NCBI GenBank assembly: GCA_035537875.1
Contig: DATLLJ010000150.1
Coordinates: forward strand, 21,044 to 85,043
DNA from: DATLLJ01 sp035537875
GTDB lineage: Bacteria; Acidobacteriota; Vicinamibacteria; Vicinamibacterales; CAVVIG01
Length of the DNA stretch: 64,000 nucleotides
Reading direction: 5' to 3'
Each line of letters begins with the position of its first letter. The first letter of the stretch is position 1. Of the stretch, positions 24,297 through 33,340 are shown piece after piece. The notes beneath the pieces were generated by a model. It ran no database searches. It was not told the origin of the DNA and worked only from the letters and a program-made list of their open reading frames with translations. Position numbers and translations under genes: made by a program.

Positions 24297-25429
24297 GATG
24301 CGCGGGCCAATCGAGCCGTTTCCTGTGCCGTCTCCCCGTAAATTTCCCGCACGCGCTTGACGGAGGCTTCCCACGAGAATTGTCGCGCTCGCAGCAGGCC
24401 TTTCGCCCTCAGCTCGCGGCGTAGCGAATGGTCACACAGTACCCGTTCGATCCCGTCTGCAATCGACTCGGGATGGTACGGATCGACGAGCACGGCCGCG
24501 TCCCCGGCAACCTCGGGCAGCGACGACACGTTGGAGGTGACGACCGGCGTGCCGCTCGCCATGGCTTCAAGCGGGGGAAGCCCGAAGCCCTCATACAGCG
24601 AGGGAAATACAAAGACTCCGGCCAGGCGGTACAGCACCGCGAGGGTCTCCTCAGGCAGATAGCCAAGAAAGCGGACATACTTATGAAGCTGATGCGCATG
24701 AACGGCGCGCCTGAGGGCCGCGTACTTCGAGATCTCGTCGCCGATGACCACCAGCTTCAAGTGATCGAGGCCTCGCTGGCGGACCAGGTAGAAAGCCTCG
24801 ATGAGCCGCTCGATGTTTTTGTGCGGCTTGACGTTGCCTGCGTACAGCACGAACTCGTCATGCAGCTGATACCGTTCGCGGACCCGCACGACGTCGGCCT
24901 CGTGAGGTTCGAAGCCGAAGCGCTCGTCGTAGGCGTTGTAAATCACGTCGATCTTGTCGGCCGGGATGTCGACGAAACGGAGGATGTCGCGTTTCGAGCT
25001 CTCGGAGACCGTCAGGACCCGTGTAGCCCGACGGGCCGCGAGCACGATTGACGTTCGCGCGTACGCCAGCGCCAGGCGGTTCGGCAGATACTGCGGAAAC
25101 ATCAAGTGGATGCAGTCGTGGATCGTTACCACCGAGCGGCAGCGCACGAGAGGGGGCAAAACGTAGTGGGGCGCATGAAACAGCGTGACCCGCTCGCGTC
25201 GCAGCGCCAGCGGGATCCGAATCTGTTCCGACAGCGAGTAGTTCGGAGCCCTTTCGGCCACCGCGCGGAAGTTCCGCCCCAGCGCCGCGACGGTCGCCAC
25301 ATCCGCCGGCCGCACGAGCACCACGAATTCCGTCTCCCGATCGAGACGGGCCAACTGCTTGAGCAGATTGCGGATGTAAGTACCGATCCCGAAGTCGTGC
25401 AGTTTGCGGGCGTCGATACCTATGCGCAC
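24293..25429 (-). CDS. Glycosyltransferase family 4 (GT-B)
   Basis: Protein of 378 residues, from GTG 25429 (VRIGIDARKLHDFGIGTYIRNLL); the longer frame to 25507 is less likely because the typical N-terminus starts here. Features: VTIHDCIHLMFPQ, ESSKRDILRF, YAGNVKPHKNIERLIEAF, VFPSLYEGFGLPPLEAMASG and the preceding GYLPEETLAVLYR. It is alike in plan to mannosyltransferases of O-antigen and EPS clusters. It heads the tightly coupled group of minus-strand genes 25429-21721. Confidence 0.9.
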   Translation of the reverse strand: MRIGIDARKLHDFGIGTYIRNLLKQLARLDRETEFVVLVRPADVATVAALGRNFRAVAERAPNYSLSEQIRIPLALRRERVTLFHAPHYVLPPLVRCRSVVTIHDCIHLMFPQYLPNRLALAYARTSIVLAARRATRVLTVSESSKRDILRFVDIPADKIDVIYNAYDERFGFEPHEADVVRVRERYQLHDEFVLYAGNVKPHKNIERLIEAFYLVRQRGLDHLKLVVIGDEISKYAALRRAVHAHQLHKYVRFLGYLPEETLAVLYRLAGVFVFPSLYEGFGLPPLEAMASGTPVVTSNVSSLPEVAGDAAVLVDPYHPESIADGIERVLCDHSLRRELRAKGLLRARQFSWEASVKRVREIYGETAQETARLARAS

Positions 25430-25674
25430 GGAGGGATCATAGCAGGGAGAGAGCCGCGAACGGCAGAACGTCGCCCGCGTCAGTCGAGCAGGCACGGCGA
25501 CGTCCAAGGCGCGTCATGTTCTTCCGCGCACAACCTTGAGCGACAACTCCCTGTATCGCCTTTGTGTCCCACAAGGCCAACCACTGGCGATCGAAGTTGC
25601 CAACGATCTTCCCCTGGATGGATCTCTTTTCGGGCTTCGGGGGTGTCTGGCTTAAGCCTCGAGCCTGGGGGCTC
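25430..25674. other. 245-bp non-coding gap inside the glycan cluster
   Basis: No convincing coding sequence or RNA was found. It separates two minus-strand glycosyltransferase genes and probably holds the promoter of the downstream group (25429 leftwards). An AGCC...GGCT-type weak stem lies near 25655-25673, just past the GT2 stop; it has no U-run and is not called a terminator. Confidence 0.4.
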
Positions 25675-26484
25675 CTATATCTCCCCGCGCAGGCTCAAGT
25701 ACAAGCGGAGGAAAGGCGCCCAGACGGGATGGTGCTTCTGATAGAACGCGAGGTGGCTCCGGCGGTAGGCGCGCCGCGTCGATTCCGGATCGCTCGCAAC
25801 CGACCGGCCACGCAGGTGCACGATCTCGACTTCGGGCGTGAACAGCACAGCCCGCCCCCGCGCGCGGATCGCGGCGCAGAAATCAACGTCCTCCGTGTAC
25901 ATGAAATAGCGTTCGTCGAGCAATCCGACCGCCTGGGCGTCTTCCCGGCGCACCAACAGACAGGCCCCGCTGACCCAGGCGGGTGTTTGCATCCGGCGTA
26001 CTGAACGCTCGACGAGAGCGGTCACGATCGGGATTCCCGCGGCGTGGCCCCGGCTCAGCAGCTTCTGACGCAGCTCGTTGAGAGGACCGACCATCGGGCC
26101 GAACGACAGTTCCGCACGCCCCTGCCTGTTCACGAGTCGAGGCCCGGCAACAGCGGCTTCAGGGTGGCGAACGAGCACAGCGACGAGCCGGTCGATCGCC
26201 CCGGCCGGCACGAGGGTGTCGCTGTTCAGCAGGAGCAACAGGTTGCCCGACGCCGCCCGAATCCCGACGTTCGTCGCGCGGGCAAAGCCAAGGTTGGAGT
26301 CCGTCTCGAGAACGGTCACATCAGGATATGCCCTTGCCGCGCCGGCGCTGCCGTCTTCCGAGTGATTGTCGACGACGATGATCTCGTGCGGCGTGGTGGG
26401 GGGAGTCGTGTGCAACGACGCCAGGCACCGCTGCAAATCGATTCGCGCGTTGTAGGAAACAATGATAATCGACAGATCGACCAT
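25675..26484 (-). CDS. Glycosyltransferase family 2, rhamnosyltransferase-like
   Basis: GT-A glycosyltransferase of 269 residues. N-terminal LSIIIVSYNARIDLQRCLASL, EIIVVDNHSEDGS, NLGFARATNVGIRAA, LLLNSDTLVPAGAID (metal-binding DxD-like NSD), and WVSGACLLVRREDAQAVGLLDERYFMYTEDVDF, which carries the catalytic-base region. This arrangement matches the WbbL/dTDP-rhamnosyltransferase group, but the donor is not certain. No membrane spans. Confidence 0.9.
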   Translation of the reverse strand: MVDLSIIIVSYNARIDLQRCLASLHTTPPTTPHEIIVVDNHSEDGSAGAARAYPDVTVLETDSNLGFARATNVGIRAASGNLLLLLNSDTLVPAGAIDRLVAVLVRHPEAAVAGPRLVNRQGRAELSFGPMVGPLNELRQKLLSRGHAAGIPIVTALVERSVRRMQTPAWVSGACLLVRREDAQAVGLLDERYFMYTEDVDFCAAIRARGRAVLFTPEVEIVHLRGRSVASDPESTRRAYRRSHLAFYQKHHPVWAPFLRLYLSLRGEI

Positions 26485-26550
26485 AGGTTCAGCGCGCGCT
26501 CAACACACTCCGTCTCGCTCGCTCTTGCGCCACGAGTTCCGGAGGGTGTC

Positions 26551-27624
26551 TCAGACAGCCTGTTCGATGATCGCCAGGGTCTCGCGGGCCGCGCGTGTCC
26601 AGTCGTACTTCGCCAGCGTGGCGGGTGCGGCCGCCAGAACCGCCGCGCGAATCGTCTCGTCGAAGAGCGCGCGCTCGAGCGCCCGAACCACACCGACCTC
26701 ATCGCCGACCGGCACGTACAGCGCTGCCTCCCCGCACGACTCCCGCGCGACAGGGGTGTCGTAGACCACCGGGGGCACGCCAGCTGCAAGCGCCTCGAGC
26801 GGCGTCATGCCGAGGCCTTCGTATTCTGACAGGAATCCGAACGCTCGCGCACCGCCGTACAGCGATCCCAGCATGTCGTCGGTCACGAACCTGTGCCAAC
26901 GCGCGCGGCCCGCAAGCCCCAGTCGCGCGATCAAGCCTTCGAGATCCTCGTGTGGAAACGTCCGATCGTCTCCGACGATGTCGAGGGTCGTCGCCGTGCG
27001 GGAGCGGGCCAGTGCGGCGACGGCGCGCACGAGATGGGGCACGTGGCGTCGATTGAACAGCGACCCGACGTACAAGACACGCGGTTCGGTGCCGTGATGC
27101 CGCGTCACGCGAAGCCGATCGATACCCGGCTCGACCCTGTGCACGAGGTGTTCGGGCACGCCGAGCCGCTCGATGATTTCGCCGCGCGAAAATTCCGACA
27201 GCGTGATGACGGCCCGGGCTCGTGCCGCGGTCCGGTCGGTGAGCCATCGGCGTCGAATCCCTTCGCGGAGGCGAAACCACTCCGGATGCGCGACATACGA
27301 GAGGTCATAAATGGCCACCACCGTGGGGATCGTCACCCTGAGGGGTGCCGTGTACGCCGGTGAAAAGAACACATCCAGGCAATCGTTCGCCAGGGCGTTG
27401 GGCAGCTGAACCTGTTCCCACCACGTCCCGGTCCCGCCGGCAATCTCGCGCGTCCGGAATCGTCTCGCATCGATCGCCAGCTCGAGCGGGCGCGGCGAAT
27501 AGAGGACGAACTCGTGGCGGGACGCGACTGAGCTGCCCGACCACTCGCGGAGCAAGCCGCCGAGGAAACGTCCAACCCCGGTGACCCGGCCGGTGATTTC
27601 GCGTGCGTCTACGCCGATGCGCAT
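26551..27624 (-). CDS. Glycosyltransferase family 4/1 (GT-B)
   Basis: Protein of 357 residues beginning MRIGVDAREITGRVTGVGRFLGGLL. Landmarks are VAIYDLSYVAHPEWF, ITLSEFSRGEIIERLGVPE, VLYVGSLFNRRHVPHLVRA, IVGDDRTFPHEDLEGLI and GFLSEYEGLGMTPLEALAAG with the donor E-x7-E pattern. It is the first gene of the minus arm; its ATG is 58 bp from the divergent ugd, so the two arms share one intergenic control region. Confidence 0.9.
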   Translation of the reverse strand: MRIGVDAREITGRVTGVGRFLGGLLREWSGSSVASRHEFVLYSPRPLELAIDARRFRTREIAGGTGTWWEQVQLPNALANDCLDVFFSPAYTAPLRVTIPTVVAIYDLSYVAHPEWFRLREGIRRRWLTDRTAARARAVITLSEFSRGEIIERLGVPEHLVHRVEPGIDRLRVTRHHGTEPRVLYVGSLFNRRHVPHLVRAVAALARSRTATTLDIVGDDRTFPHEDLEGLIARLGLAGRARWHRFVTDDMLGSLYGGARAFGFLSEYEGLGMTPLEALAAGVPPVVYDTPVARESCGEAALYVPVGDEVGVVRALERALFDETIRAAVLAAAPATLAKYDWTRAARETLAIIEQAV

Positions 27625-27644
27625 GGGTTCAACCGAGCGGGCAC

Positions 27645-27673
27645 TTGTTTAAGTCTTTCCGACTCAGTATCTT
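27645..27673 (+). promoter_or_regulatory. Possible promoter of ugd, near-leaderless
   Basis: TTGTTT (27645-27650) and TATCTT (27668-27673) are 17 bases apart. If used, transcription would begin about 1-3 bases before the ATG at 27682, giving a nearly leaderless mRNA; no ribosome binding site is visible before that ATG, which is consistent. Weak match, so low confidence. Confidence 0.3.
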
Positions 27674-27681
27674 ATTGTGAA

Positions 27682-28983
27682 ATGAAAATCGCTGTGGTTG
27701 GTACGGGCTATGTGGGCCTTGTCGTAGGGTCCTGTCTGGCGGAGAACGGAAACACCGTGTTGTGTGTGGACAACGATGGGTCGAAAGTCGCGACCCTGAG
27801 TGCCGGCCGGATGACGATTTATGAGCCGGGGCTCGAGGAACTGGTCAGCCGGAACCGATTGGAAGATAGGCTGAGCTTCACGACGGACCTGCCGGCGGCC
27901 GTCGGCGGGTCCGAAATTGTCTTCATCGCCGTCGGCACGCCGCAGGACGAGGATGGGTCGGCCGATCTGCGTCATGTTCTGGCCGTGGCGCGCGAGGTCG
28001 GTCGCGCGCTCACCAAATACACGGTAATCGTGGACAAGAGCACGGTGCCCGTGGGAACGGCCAACAAGGTTCGCCAGGTCATCGCGGCCGAAACGACTCA
28101 GCCCTTCAGTGTGGTCAGCAATCCCGAATTCCTCAAGCAGGGCGCGGCCATCGAGGACTTCATGAAGCCCGATCGTGTCGTGATTGGCGTCGAACCGAAC
28201 GACGAACTCGCGGCGGGCAAGATGCGCGAACTGTACAGTCCCTTCACGCGGACCGGCGCGCCCATCATGCTGATGGATACGGCGAGCGCCGAGCTGTGCA
28301 AGTACGCGGCAAACTCGATTCTGGCATCGCGGATTTCGTTCATGAACGAGATCGCGAACGTCTGCGAGCTTGTCGGGGCCGATGTCGATCAGGTGAGAAA
28401 GGCGATTGGCGCCGACCGGCGAATCGGATCGTCGTTTCTGTTTCCGGGAATCGGGTACGGAGGCAGCTGCTTTCCGAAGGACACGAAGGCGCTGCTCAAA
28501 TCGGCCCGGGACAAGGGGTACGATTTCAAGATCCTCGAGGCGGTCGAGGCCGTCAACGACCGGCAGAAATCGCGTCTGTTCGATAAGATGAAGACGCACT
28601 TCACGAAACTGAACGGACGGACGATCGCCGTGTGGGGTCTCGCGTTCAAGCCGCGGACCGACGACATGCGCGAGGCGCCGGCCATCGTCCTGATTGATCG
28701 GCTGCTCGAGGCCGGGGCGACCGTGCGTGCCTACGACCCCCAGGCAGGGCCGACGGCCACGCGCATTTTCAACGGCCGGATCGCGTTGTCCGACAAGAGC
28801 TACGATGCGATCGCCGGTGCCGACGCGCTGGCCGTGGTCACCGAATGGAACGAGTTCCGGGAACCGGACTTCGAGCGGATGCGTGGTCTCATGAAAGCGC
28901 CGGTCGTCTTCGATGGCCGCAACATCTATTCCCCCGAACAGATGCGCGCGCTTGGCTTCACCTACTATTCCATTGGCCGCTGA
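27682..28983 (+). CDS. ugd: UDP-glucose 6-dehydrogenase
   Basis: NAD-dependent four-electron oxidation of UDP-glucose to UDP-glucuronate, 433 residues. N-terminal NAD motif VGTGYVGLVVGSCLAENG, DKSTVPVGTANKV, SNPEFLKQGAAIEDFMKPDR, ELCKYAANSILASRISFMNE, and the catalytic cysteine in YGGSCFPKDTKAL. C-terminal WGLAFKPRTDDMREAPAI is present. It feeds UDP-glucuronate to the UXS enzyme encoded at 20.7 kb. First gene of the plus arm of the glycan cluster; a long run of overlapping genes follows. Confidence 0.95.
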   Translation: MKIAVVGTGYVGLVVGSCLAENGNTVLCVDNDGSKVATLSAGRMTIYEPGLEELVSRNRLEDRLSFTTDLPAAVGGSEIVFIAVGTPQDEDGSADLRHVLAVAREVGRALTKYTVIVDKSTVPVGTANKVRQVIAAETTQPFSVVSNPEFLKQGAAIEDFMKPDRVVIGVEPNDELAAGKMRELYSPFTRTGAPIMLMDTASAELCKYAANSILASRISFMNEIANVCELVGADVDQVRKAIGADRRIGSSFLFPGIGYGGSCFPKDTKALLKSARDKGYDFKILEAVEAVNDRQKSRLFDKMKTHFTKLNGRTIAVWGLAFKPRTDDMREAPAIVLIDRLLEAGATVRAYDPQAGPTATRIFNGRIALSDKSYDAIAGADALAVVTEWNEFREPDFERMRGLMKAPVVFDGRNIYSPEQMRALGFTYYSIGR

Positions 28984-29989
28984 GCCTCGCACCGTGCTGG
29001 TGACCGGCGGCGCCGGTTACATCGGAAGTCACGCTGCCAAGGCGCTCAGCCGGTCGGGCTACCGCGTCGTGGTTTACGACAACCTGACGGCGGGCCACCG
29101 CCAAGCCGTTCGGTACGGCCCTCTCGTCGAAGGAGACATCAGCGATGTCGCGGCAGTCCGGGAGACGCTTCGTCGGTACGGAGTGTCTGCGGTGATGCAT
29201 TTCGCGGCGTTCCTCGATGTCGGGGAATCGGTCCGCGAGCCGGCTCGGTACTATCGCAACAACGTGGTCGGCGCCCTCGGCGTTCTCGAAGCGATGGCGG
29301 CCGAATCGGTGCCGTACTTCGTGTTGTCCTCCACGTGCGCGACCTACGGCGAGCCGCGCGACTCCCCGATCGCGGAGACCCACACGCAGCAGCCGATCAA
29401 CAGCTACGGCGAGACGAAACTGGCCGTGGAGCGGGCGCTGCCGCACTTCGAGCGCGCTCACGGCATGCGATGGGTGGCGCTTCGCTATTTCAACGCAGCC
29501 GGCGCGGACCCCGATGGCGAAATCGGCGAGGATCACCACCCTGAGATCCACCTTATTCCTCGAGCCATCGAGGCGGTGAACGGGGGACGCCCCCTGCAGG
29601 TGTTCGGTGACGATTACGCGACGCCAGATGGCACGTGTCTGCGCGACTACGTCCATGTGGCCGATCTGGCGGACGCGCACGTCCGGGCGCTGGAGTTCAT
29701 CGTGCGGACCGGCACGTCGACCGTGTACAACCTCGGCACGGGCCGTCCGCATTCCGTGAAAGAGGTCATCCAAACGGTGGAGCGCGTATCGGGTCGGGCC
29801 GTTCCGTGGACGCTCGGACCGCGTCGGCCGGGCGACCCTGCGGTGCTATACGCGAGGTCCACCAAGGCACAGAACGAGCTGGAGTGGACGCCGCGCTTTC
29901 CCGACCTCGAGGCGATCGTCCGCACAGCGTGGGACTGGCACCAAAGCCACCCGCACGGCTACGGTCCGTCGAAGGACGTAATGACGTAA
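28973..29989 (+). CDS. galE: UDP-glucose 4-epimerase
   Basis: Interconverts UDP-glucose and UDP-galactose; about 338 residues. NAD motif GGAGYIGSHAAKAL, SSTCATYGEP, and the catalytic Tyr-Lys pair in NSYGETKLAVE; the DYVHVADLADAHVRAL segment is typical. The start is uncertain: TTG 28973 (11-bp overlap with ugd) or GTG 28994 (10-bp gap, starting directly at LVTGGAG). An open frame from 28913 is mostly within ugd and was not used. Its stop shares one base with the next start (TAATG). Confidence 0.92.
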   Translation: MAAEPRTVLVTGGAGYIGSHAAKALSRSGYRVVVYDNLTAGHRQAVRYGPLVEGDISDVAAVRETLRRYGVSAVMHFAAFLDVGESVREPARYYRNNVVGALGVLEAMAAESVPYFVLSSTCATYGEPRDSPIAETHTQQPINSYGETKLAVERALPHFERAHGMRWVALRYFNAAGADPDGEIGEDHHPEIHLIPRAIEAVNGGRPLQVFGDDYATPDGTCLRDYVHVADLADAHVRALEFIVRTGTSTVYNLGTGRPHSVKEVIQTVERVSGRAVPWTLGPRRPGDPAVLYARSTKAQNELEWTPRFPDLEAIVRTAWDWHQSHPHGYGPSKDVMT

Positions 29990-30702
29990 TGGCGCGTCGA
30001 ATCACGCCGGCGCTTGTCGATCCGCTCTTGTCCGTCGTGATGCCGGCGTACAACGAGCGCGACACGATCGAAGAGATCATTCGCCGTGTCCTCGCCGTCC
30101 CGCTTCGCGTCCAGCTCATCGTGGTCGACGATGCTTCTCGAGACGGTACACGCGAAATTCTGCAGCGTCTGGAGGGCGACCTGGGGTTCACGCTGCTGCT
30201 GCAGCCGGTCAATCAGGGTAAGGGCGCGGCGCTTCGGCGGGGTTTTGCCGAGGTGACCGGCGACGTCGTCGTCATCCAGGACGCCGACCTCGAGTACTCG
30301 CCCGAGGAGTATCCAGCTCTCATAGAACTGATCGTCGACGGGCGTGCGGACGTGGTCTACGGCTCCCGGTTCATCGGCCGGCACAGAGTGTTCCTGTTCA
30401 CTCACTATGCCGGCAACTGGGTGCTGACGACGATGACCAACATGCTGTACAACACGATTCTCAGCGACATGGAAACCTGCTTCAAAGCGATGCGGGTGGA
30501 GGTGCTGCGCTCGATGACGCTTCGGTCCAATCGTTTCGGCATCGAGCCTGAGCTCACGGCGAAGATCTTCAAGCGCAGATACCGCGTGTACGAGGTGCCG
30601 ATTACGTACGACGGGCGGGGATACGAGGAAGGCAAGAAGATCACCTGGAGAGACGGCGTCGTCGCTGTCTGGACTCTTTTGAAATACCGGTTTACCGAGT
30701 GA
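29989..30702 (+). CDS. Glycosyltransferase family 2, dolichyl-phosphate-sugar synthase-like
   Basis: GT-A protein of 237 residues, from ATG 29989 overlapping the galE stop. LLSVVMPAYNERDTIEEII, LIVVDDASRDGTREIL, GKGAALRRGFAEV, and the DxD-type metal site QDADLEYSPEEYPAL are all typical of the DPM1/GtrB-like polyprenyl-phosphate sugar synthases. No C-terminal membrane spans are present, so it would act at the cytosolic face. It ends GTGA-overlapped with the ABC exporter. Confidence 0.9.
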   Translation: MARRITPALVDPLLSVVMPAYNERDTIEEIIRRVLAVPLRVQLIVVDDASRDGTREILQRLEGDLGFTLLLQPVNQGKGAALRRGFAEVTGDVVVIQDADLEYSPEEYPALIELIVDGRADVVYGSRFIGRHRVFLFTHYAGNWVLTTMTNMLYNTILSDMETCFKAMRVEVLRSMTLRSNRFGIEPELTAKIFKRRYRVYEVPITYDGRGYEEGKKITWRDGVVAVWTLLKYRFTE

Positions 30703-32456
30703 CGCATCCGCTCCGACGGTTGTTCGCCTATGCCAAACCCTACCGAGGTCGCCTCGCGTTGGCGGTGGCCGGGATGCTTCTGTATGCGGCCGGCGCGGCG
30801 GGTCTGGCGGCGCTGGTCAGACCGATTCTCGATAACGTGCTGGTCAATCAGGAGCGGCTCGCCTTCACGGCTTGGGCGTTGATTGGCGTCTACCTGCTCA
30901 AAGGCATCGGCTCGTATGCATCGTCGTACCTCATGGCCGACGTCGGTCAGCGGGTCGTGACCGACCTGCGGAACGCCCTATATCACCACATCCTCGGACA
31001 GTCGGCGGGTTTCTTCGCCCAGCGCACCACCGGCCAGCTGATGTCGCGGATTACCAACGATGTGGGCCAGGTCCAGCAGGCCGTGTCGGAGACGGCTGGC
31101 GATCTCACCCGCGAGTCGCTCGCGCTGGTCGGTTATGCGGCGCTGATGTTCTATCTCGATCCGCGGCTGGCGCTGGTCTGCATGACCGGGGCGCCGCTCA
31201 TCGTCTATCCGCTGATTCGCCTCGGGCAGCGGGTCCGCCGCACGACGAGGCGAAGCCAGGAAGCGCTCGAGCTACTCTCGCACATCAGCGCCGAGGCGTT
31301 TACGGGGCATCGCATCGTGAAAGCGTTCGGCACCGAGGCCCACGAGGCGGGCAAATTCGGTCGGGCCGCCCATCAGCTGTTCCGGACGAACATGAAAGTG
31401 ACGGCGGCGCTGGCCAGCTTGCCCCCGCTGATGGAGCTGCTCGGGGGCGTCGGCATGGCGGCGGCGCTCTGGTACGGCGCGCAGCAGGTCGGCACGGGCC
31501 GACTGACGACCGGGCAGTTCGCCTCGTTTTTCGCCGCGGCCTTTCTGATGTACGGACCGGCGAAGAAGTTGAGCCGCGTGAACGCGAACCTGCAGCAGGC
31601 GATTGCCGCATCGGAGCGGATCTTCGACATGCTCGACACGCACACCGAAGTGTTTGAACAGCCGACGGCGGCGCCGCTCGCTCCCTTCCGAAGCCGAATC
31701 GAGTTCACCGATGTCGGATTCGGCTACGACGAAGAGGCGGCGCGCATTCTGCGCGGCGTCTCGTTCACGGTCGAGGCTGGACAGATGGTCGCGATTGTCG
31801 GCAGGAGCGGAGCAGGCAAGACCACGCTGGTCAATCTCCTGCCGCGGTTCTACGATGTGAGCGCCGGAGCCATCTTCATCGACGGCGTCGACGTGCGGTA
31901 CGTGACGCTGGCCTCGCTGCGGCGCCAGATCGGCATCGTGACGCAGGAGACGGTCCTGTTCGACGACACGATCGCCACCAACATCGCGTATGGCTCTCCC
32001 CAGGCCAGCCTCGCTCAGATTGAAGCAGCTGCGCGCGCCGCCAACGCCCATGACTTTGTGACAGCGCTCCAGAAAGGGTATCAAACCATGATCGGCGAGC
32101 GCGGACAGCGGCTGTCGGGCGGACAGCGGCAGCGGATTGCCATCGCCCGCGCGATCCTGAAGAATGCGCCGATCCTCGTTCTGGACGAGGCGACATCGGC
32201 GCTCGATACCGAGTCGGAGCTGCTGGTGCAGGAGGCGCTGGCCAACCTGATGCTCAACCGTACTTCCTTCGTGATCGCCCACCGGCTGTCTACCATCAGG
32301 CGTGCCGATGCGATCATCGTCCTCGAGCGCGGGCGCGTCGTCGAAATCGGTCGCCACGACGAACTGCTGACACGGGCTGGTGGCGCATACGCCACGCTCT
32401 ACCAGATGCAGAGGCTCGAAGGGCGAAAAGTCGAACGCCGGATGGTCCCCTCGTGA
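30699..32456 (+). CDS. ABC exporter, MsbA-like (fused membrane and ATPase domains)
   Basis: Half-transporter of 585 residues: six hydrophobic spans (about 15-310), then a nucleotide-binding domain with GRSGAGKTTLVNLLPRFYD (Walker A, about 370), LSGGQRQRIAIARAIL, VLDEATSALDTESE and the H-loop AHRLST. The plan and the LPRFYD wording match lipid A flippase MsbA and related lipid exporters. In a glycan cluster it could flip lipid-linked saccharide or core-lipid A; the substrate is not determined. GTG start, GTGA overlaps at both ends. Confidence 0.88.
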   Translation: MTHPLRRLFAYAKPYRGRLALAVAGMLLYAAGAAGLAALVRPILDNVLVNQERLAFTAWALIGVYLLKGIGSYASSYLMADVGQRVVTDLRNALYHHILGQSAGFFAQRTTGQLMSRITNDVGQVQQAVSETAGDLTRESLALVGYAALMFYLDPRLALVCMTGAPLIVYPLIRLGQRVRRTTRRSQEALELLSHISAEAFTGHRIVKAFGTEAHEAGKFGRAAHQLFRTNMKVTAALASLPPLMELLGGVGMAAALWYGAQQVGTGRLTTGQFASFFAAAFLMYGPAKKLSRVNANLQQAIAASERIFDMLDTHTEVFEQPTAAPLAPFRSRIEFTDVGFGYDEEAARILRGVSFTVEAGQMVAIVGRSGAGKTTLVNLLPRFYDVSAGAIFIDGVDVRYVTLASLRRQIGIVTQETVLFDDTIATNIAYGSPQASLAQIEAAARAANAHDFVTALQKGYQTMIGERGQRLSGGQRQRIAIARAILKNAPILVLDEATSALDTESELLVQEALANLMLNRTSFVIAHRLSTIRRADAIIVLERGRVVEIGRHDELLTRAGGAYATLYQMQRLEGRKVERRMVPS

Positions 32457-33340
32457 TCAAATCGATGACCGGCTTCGCGGCAGTGACCCGCGAAGACGAA
32501 CGCTCGACCGTCGCCGTCACGATCCGGTCTCTCAACCACCGGTACCTCGACGTGCAGCTCCGCCTGCCGCAGGCGCTCGCCCCCATCGAGGCCGACATCC
32601 GGAGCCTGATCGGCAAGCGGGTCTCGCGGGGCCGGGTCGAGTTGAGCGTGTCGCTCCAGGTGAGGGAGATGCCGAGCGTGGAGGTCGAGTTCAACGAGCC
32701 GTTCGGACGCGCGCTCGAGGCCGCCATCGAGCGAGCGCGATCACAAGGGCTCGTCACCGGCCTGCTCAGCCCCGGAGATCTCCTGCGCCTTCCGCAGGCG
32801 TTGACCATTCGTGAGCGCCAGGTGGACGCCACGGCGCAGGCCGAGCTCGCCGCCAGCGCGCTGATCGGCGTGGACATTGCGCTCCTGGACCTCGACGTCA
32901 TGCGCGCGCGGGAGGGCGATCACCTGCGGGCTGACCTCGATGGGCGCCGGACCATGGTCGCGGATCTGGTGGAGCGGGTGGCCGTGGCCGCCGACGAGGG
33001 TCGCGCCGCGATGGAGCAGCGGCTGTTCGAGCGCGTGCGCGAGCTCCGGACCGAGCTCCAGGCCGACGAGACCGCCGTCGCGCAGGAAATCGTTCGCCTG
33101 GTCGCGCGGTCGGATATCAGTGAGGAGATCGCCCGCTTCCGAGGGCACGTGTCGCACTGGGTCGCGTTGGCCGAGAGCGTCGAGCCGTGCGGCCGGAAGC
33201 TCGACTTCCTGCTCCAGGAGATGAACCGCGAAATCAACACCATGGGTTCGAAGGCGGATGGCCTACGGGTGTCGGAACTCATCATCGCCGCGAAGGCCGA
33301 GCTCGAGAAGATGCGCGAGCAGGTGCAGAATGTCGAATGA
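32453..33340 (+). CDS. YicC family endoribonuclease
   Basis: Protein of 295 residues with N-terminal IKSMTGFAAVTREDERSTVAVTIRSLNHRYLDV and the C-terminal DUF1732 segment ISEEIARFRGHVSHW and KLDFLLQEMNREINTMGSKA, both characteristic of YicC. YicC proteins cut RNA and tune stress responses. The gene directly precedes gmk and rpoZ, a common arrangement (yicC-gmk-rpoZ). GTG start overlaps the exporter stop (GTGA). Confidence 0.93.
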   Translation: MIKSMTGFAAVTREDERSTVAVTIRSLNHRYLDVQLRLPQALAPIEADIRSLIGKRVSRGRVELSVSLQVREMPSVEVEFNEPFGRALEAAIERARSQGLVTGLLSPGDLLRLPQALTIRERQVDATAQAELAASALIGVDIALLDLDVMRAREGDHLRADLDGRRTMVADLVERVAVAADEGRAAMEQRLFERVRELRTELQADETAVAQEIVRLVARSDISEEIARFRGHVSHWVALAESVEPCGRKLDFLLQEMNREINTMGSKADGLRVSELIIAAKAELEKMREQVQNVE

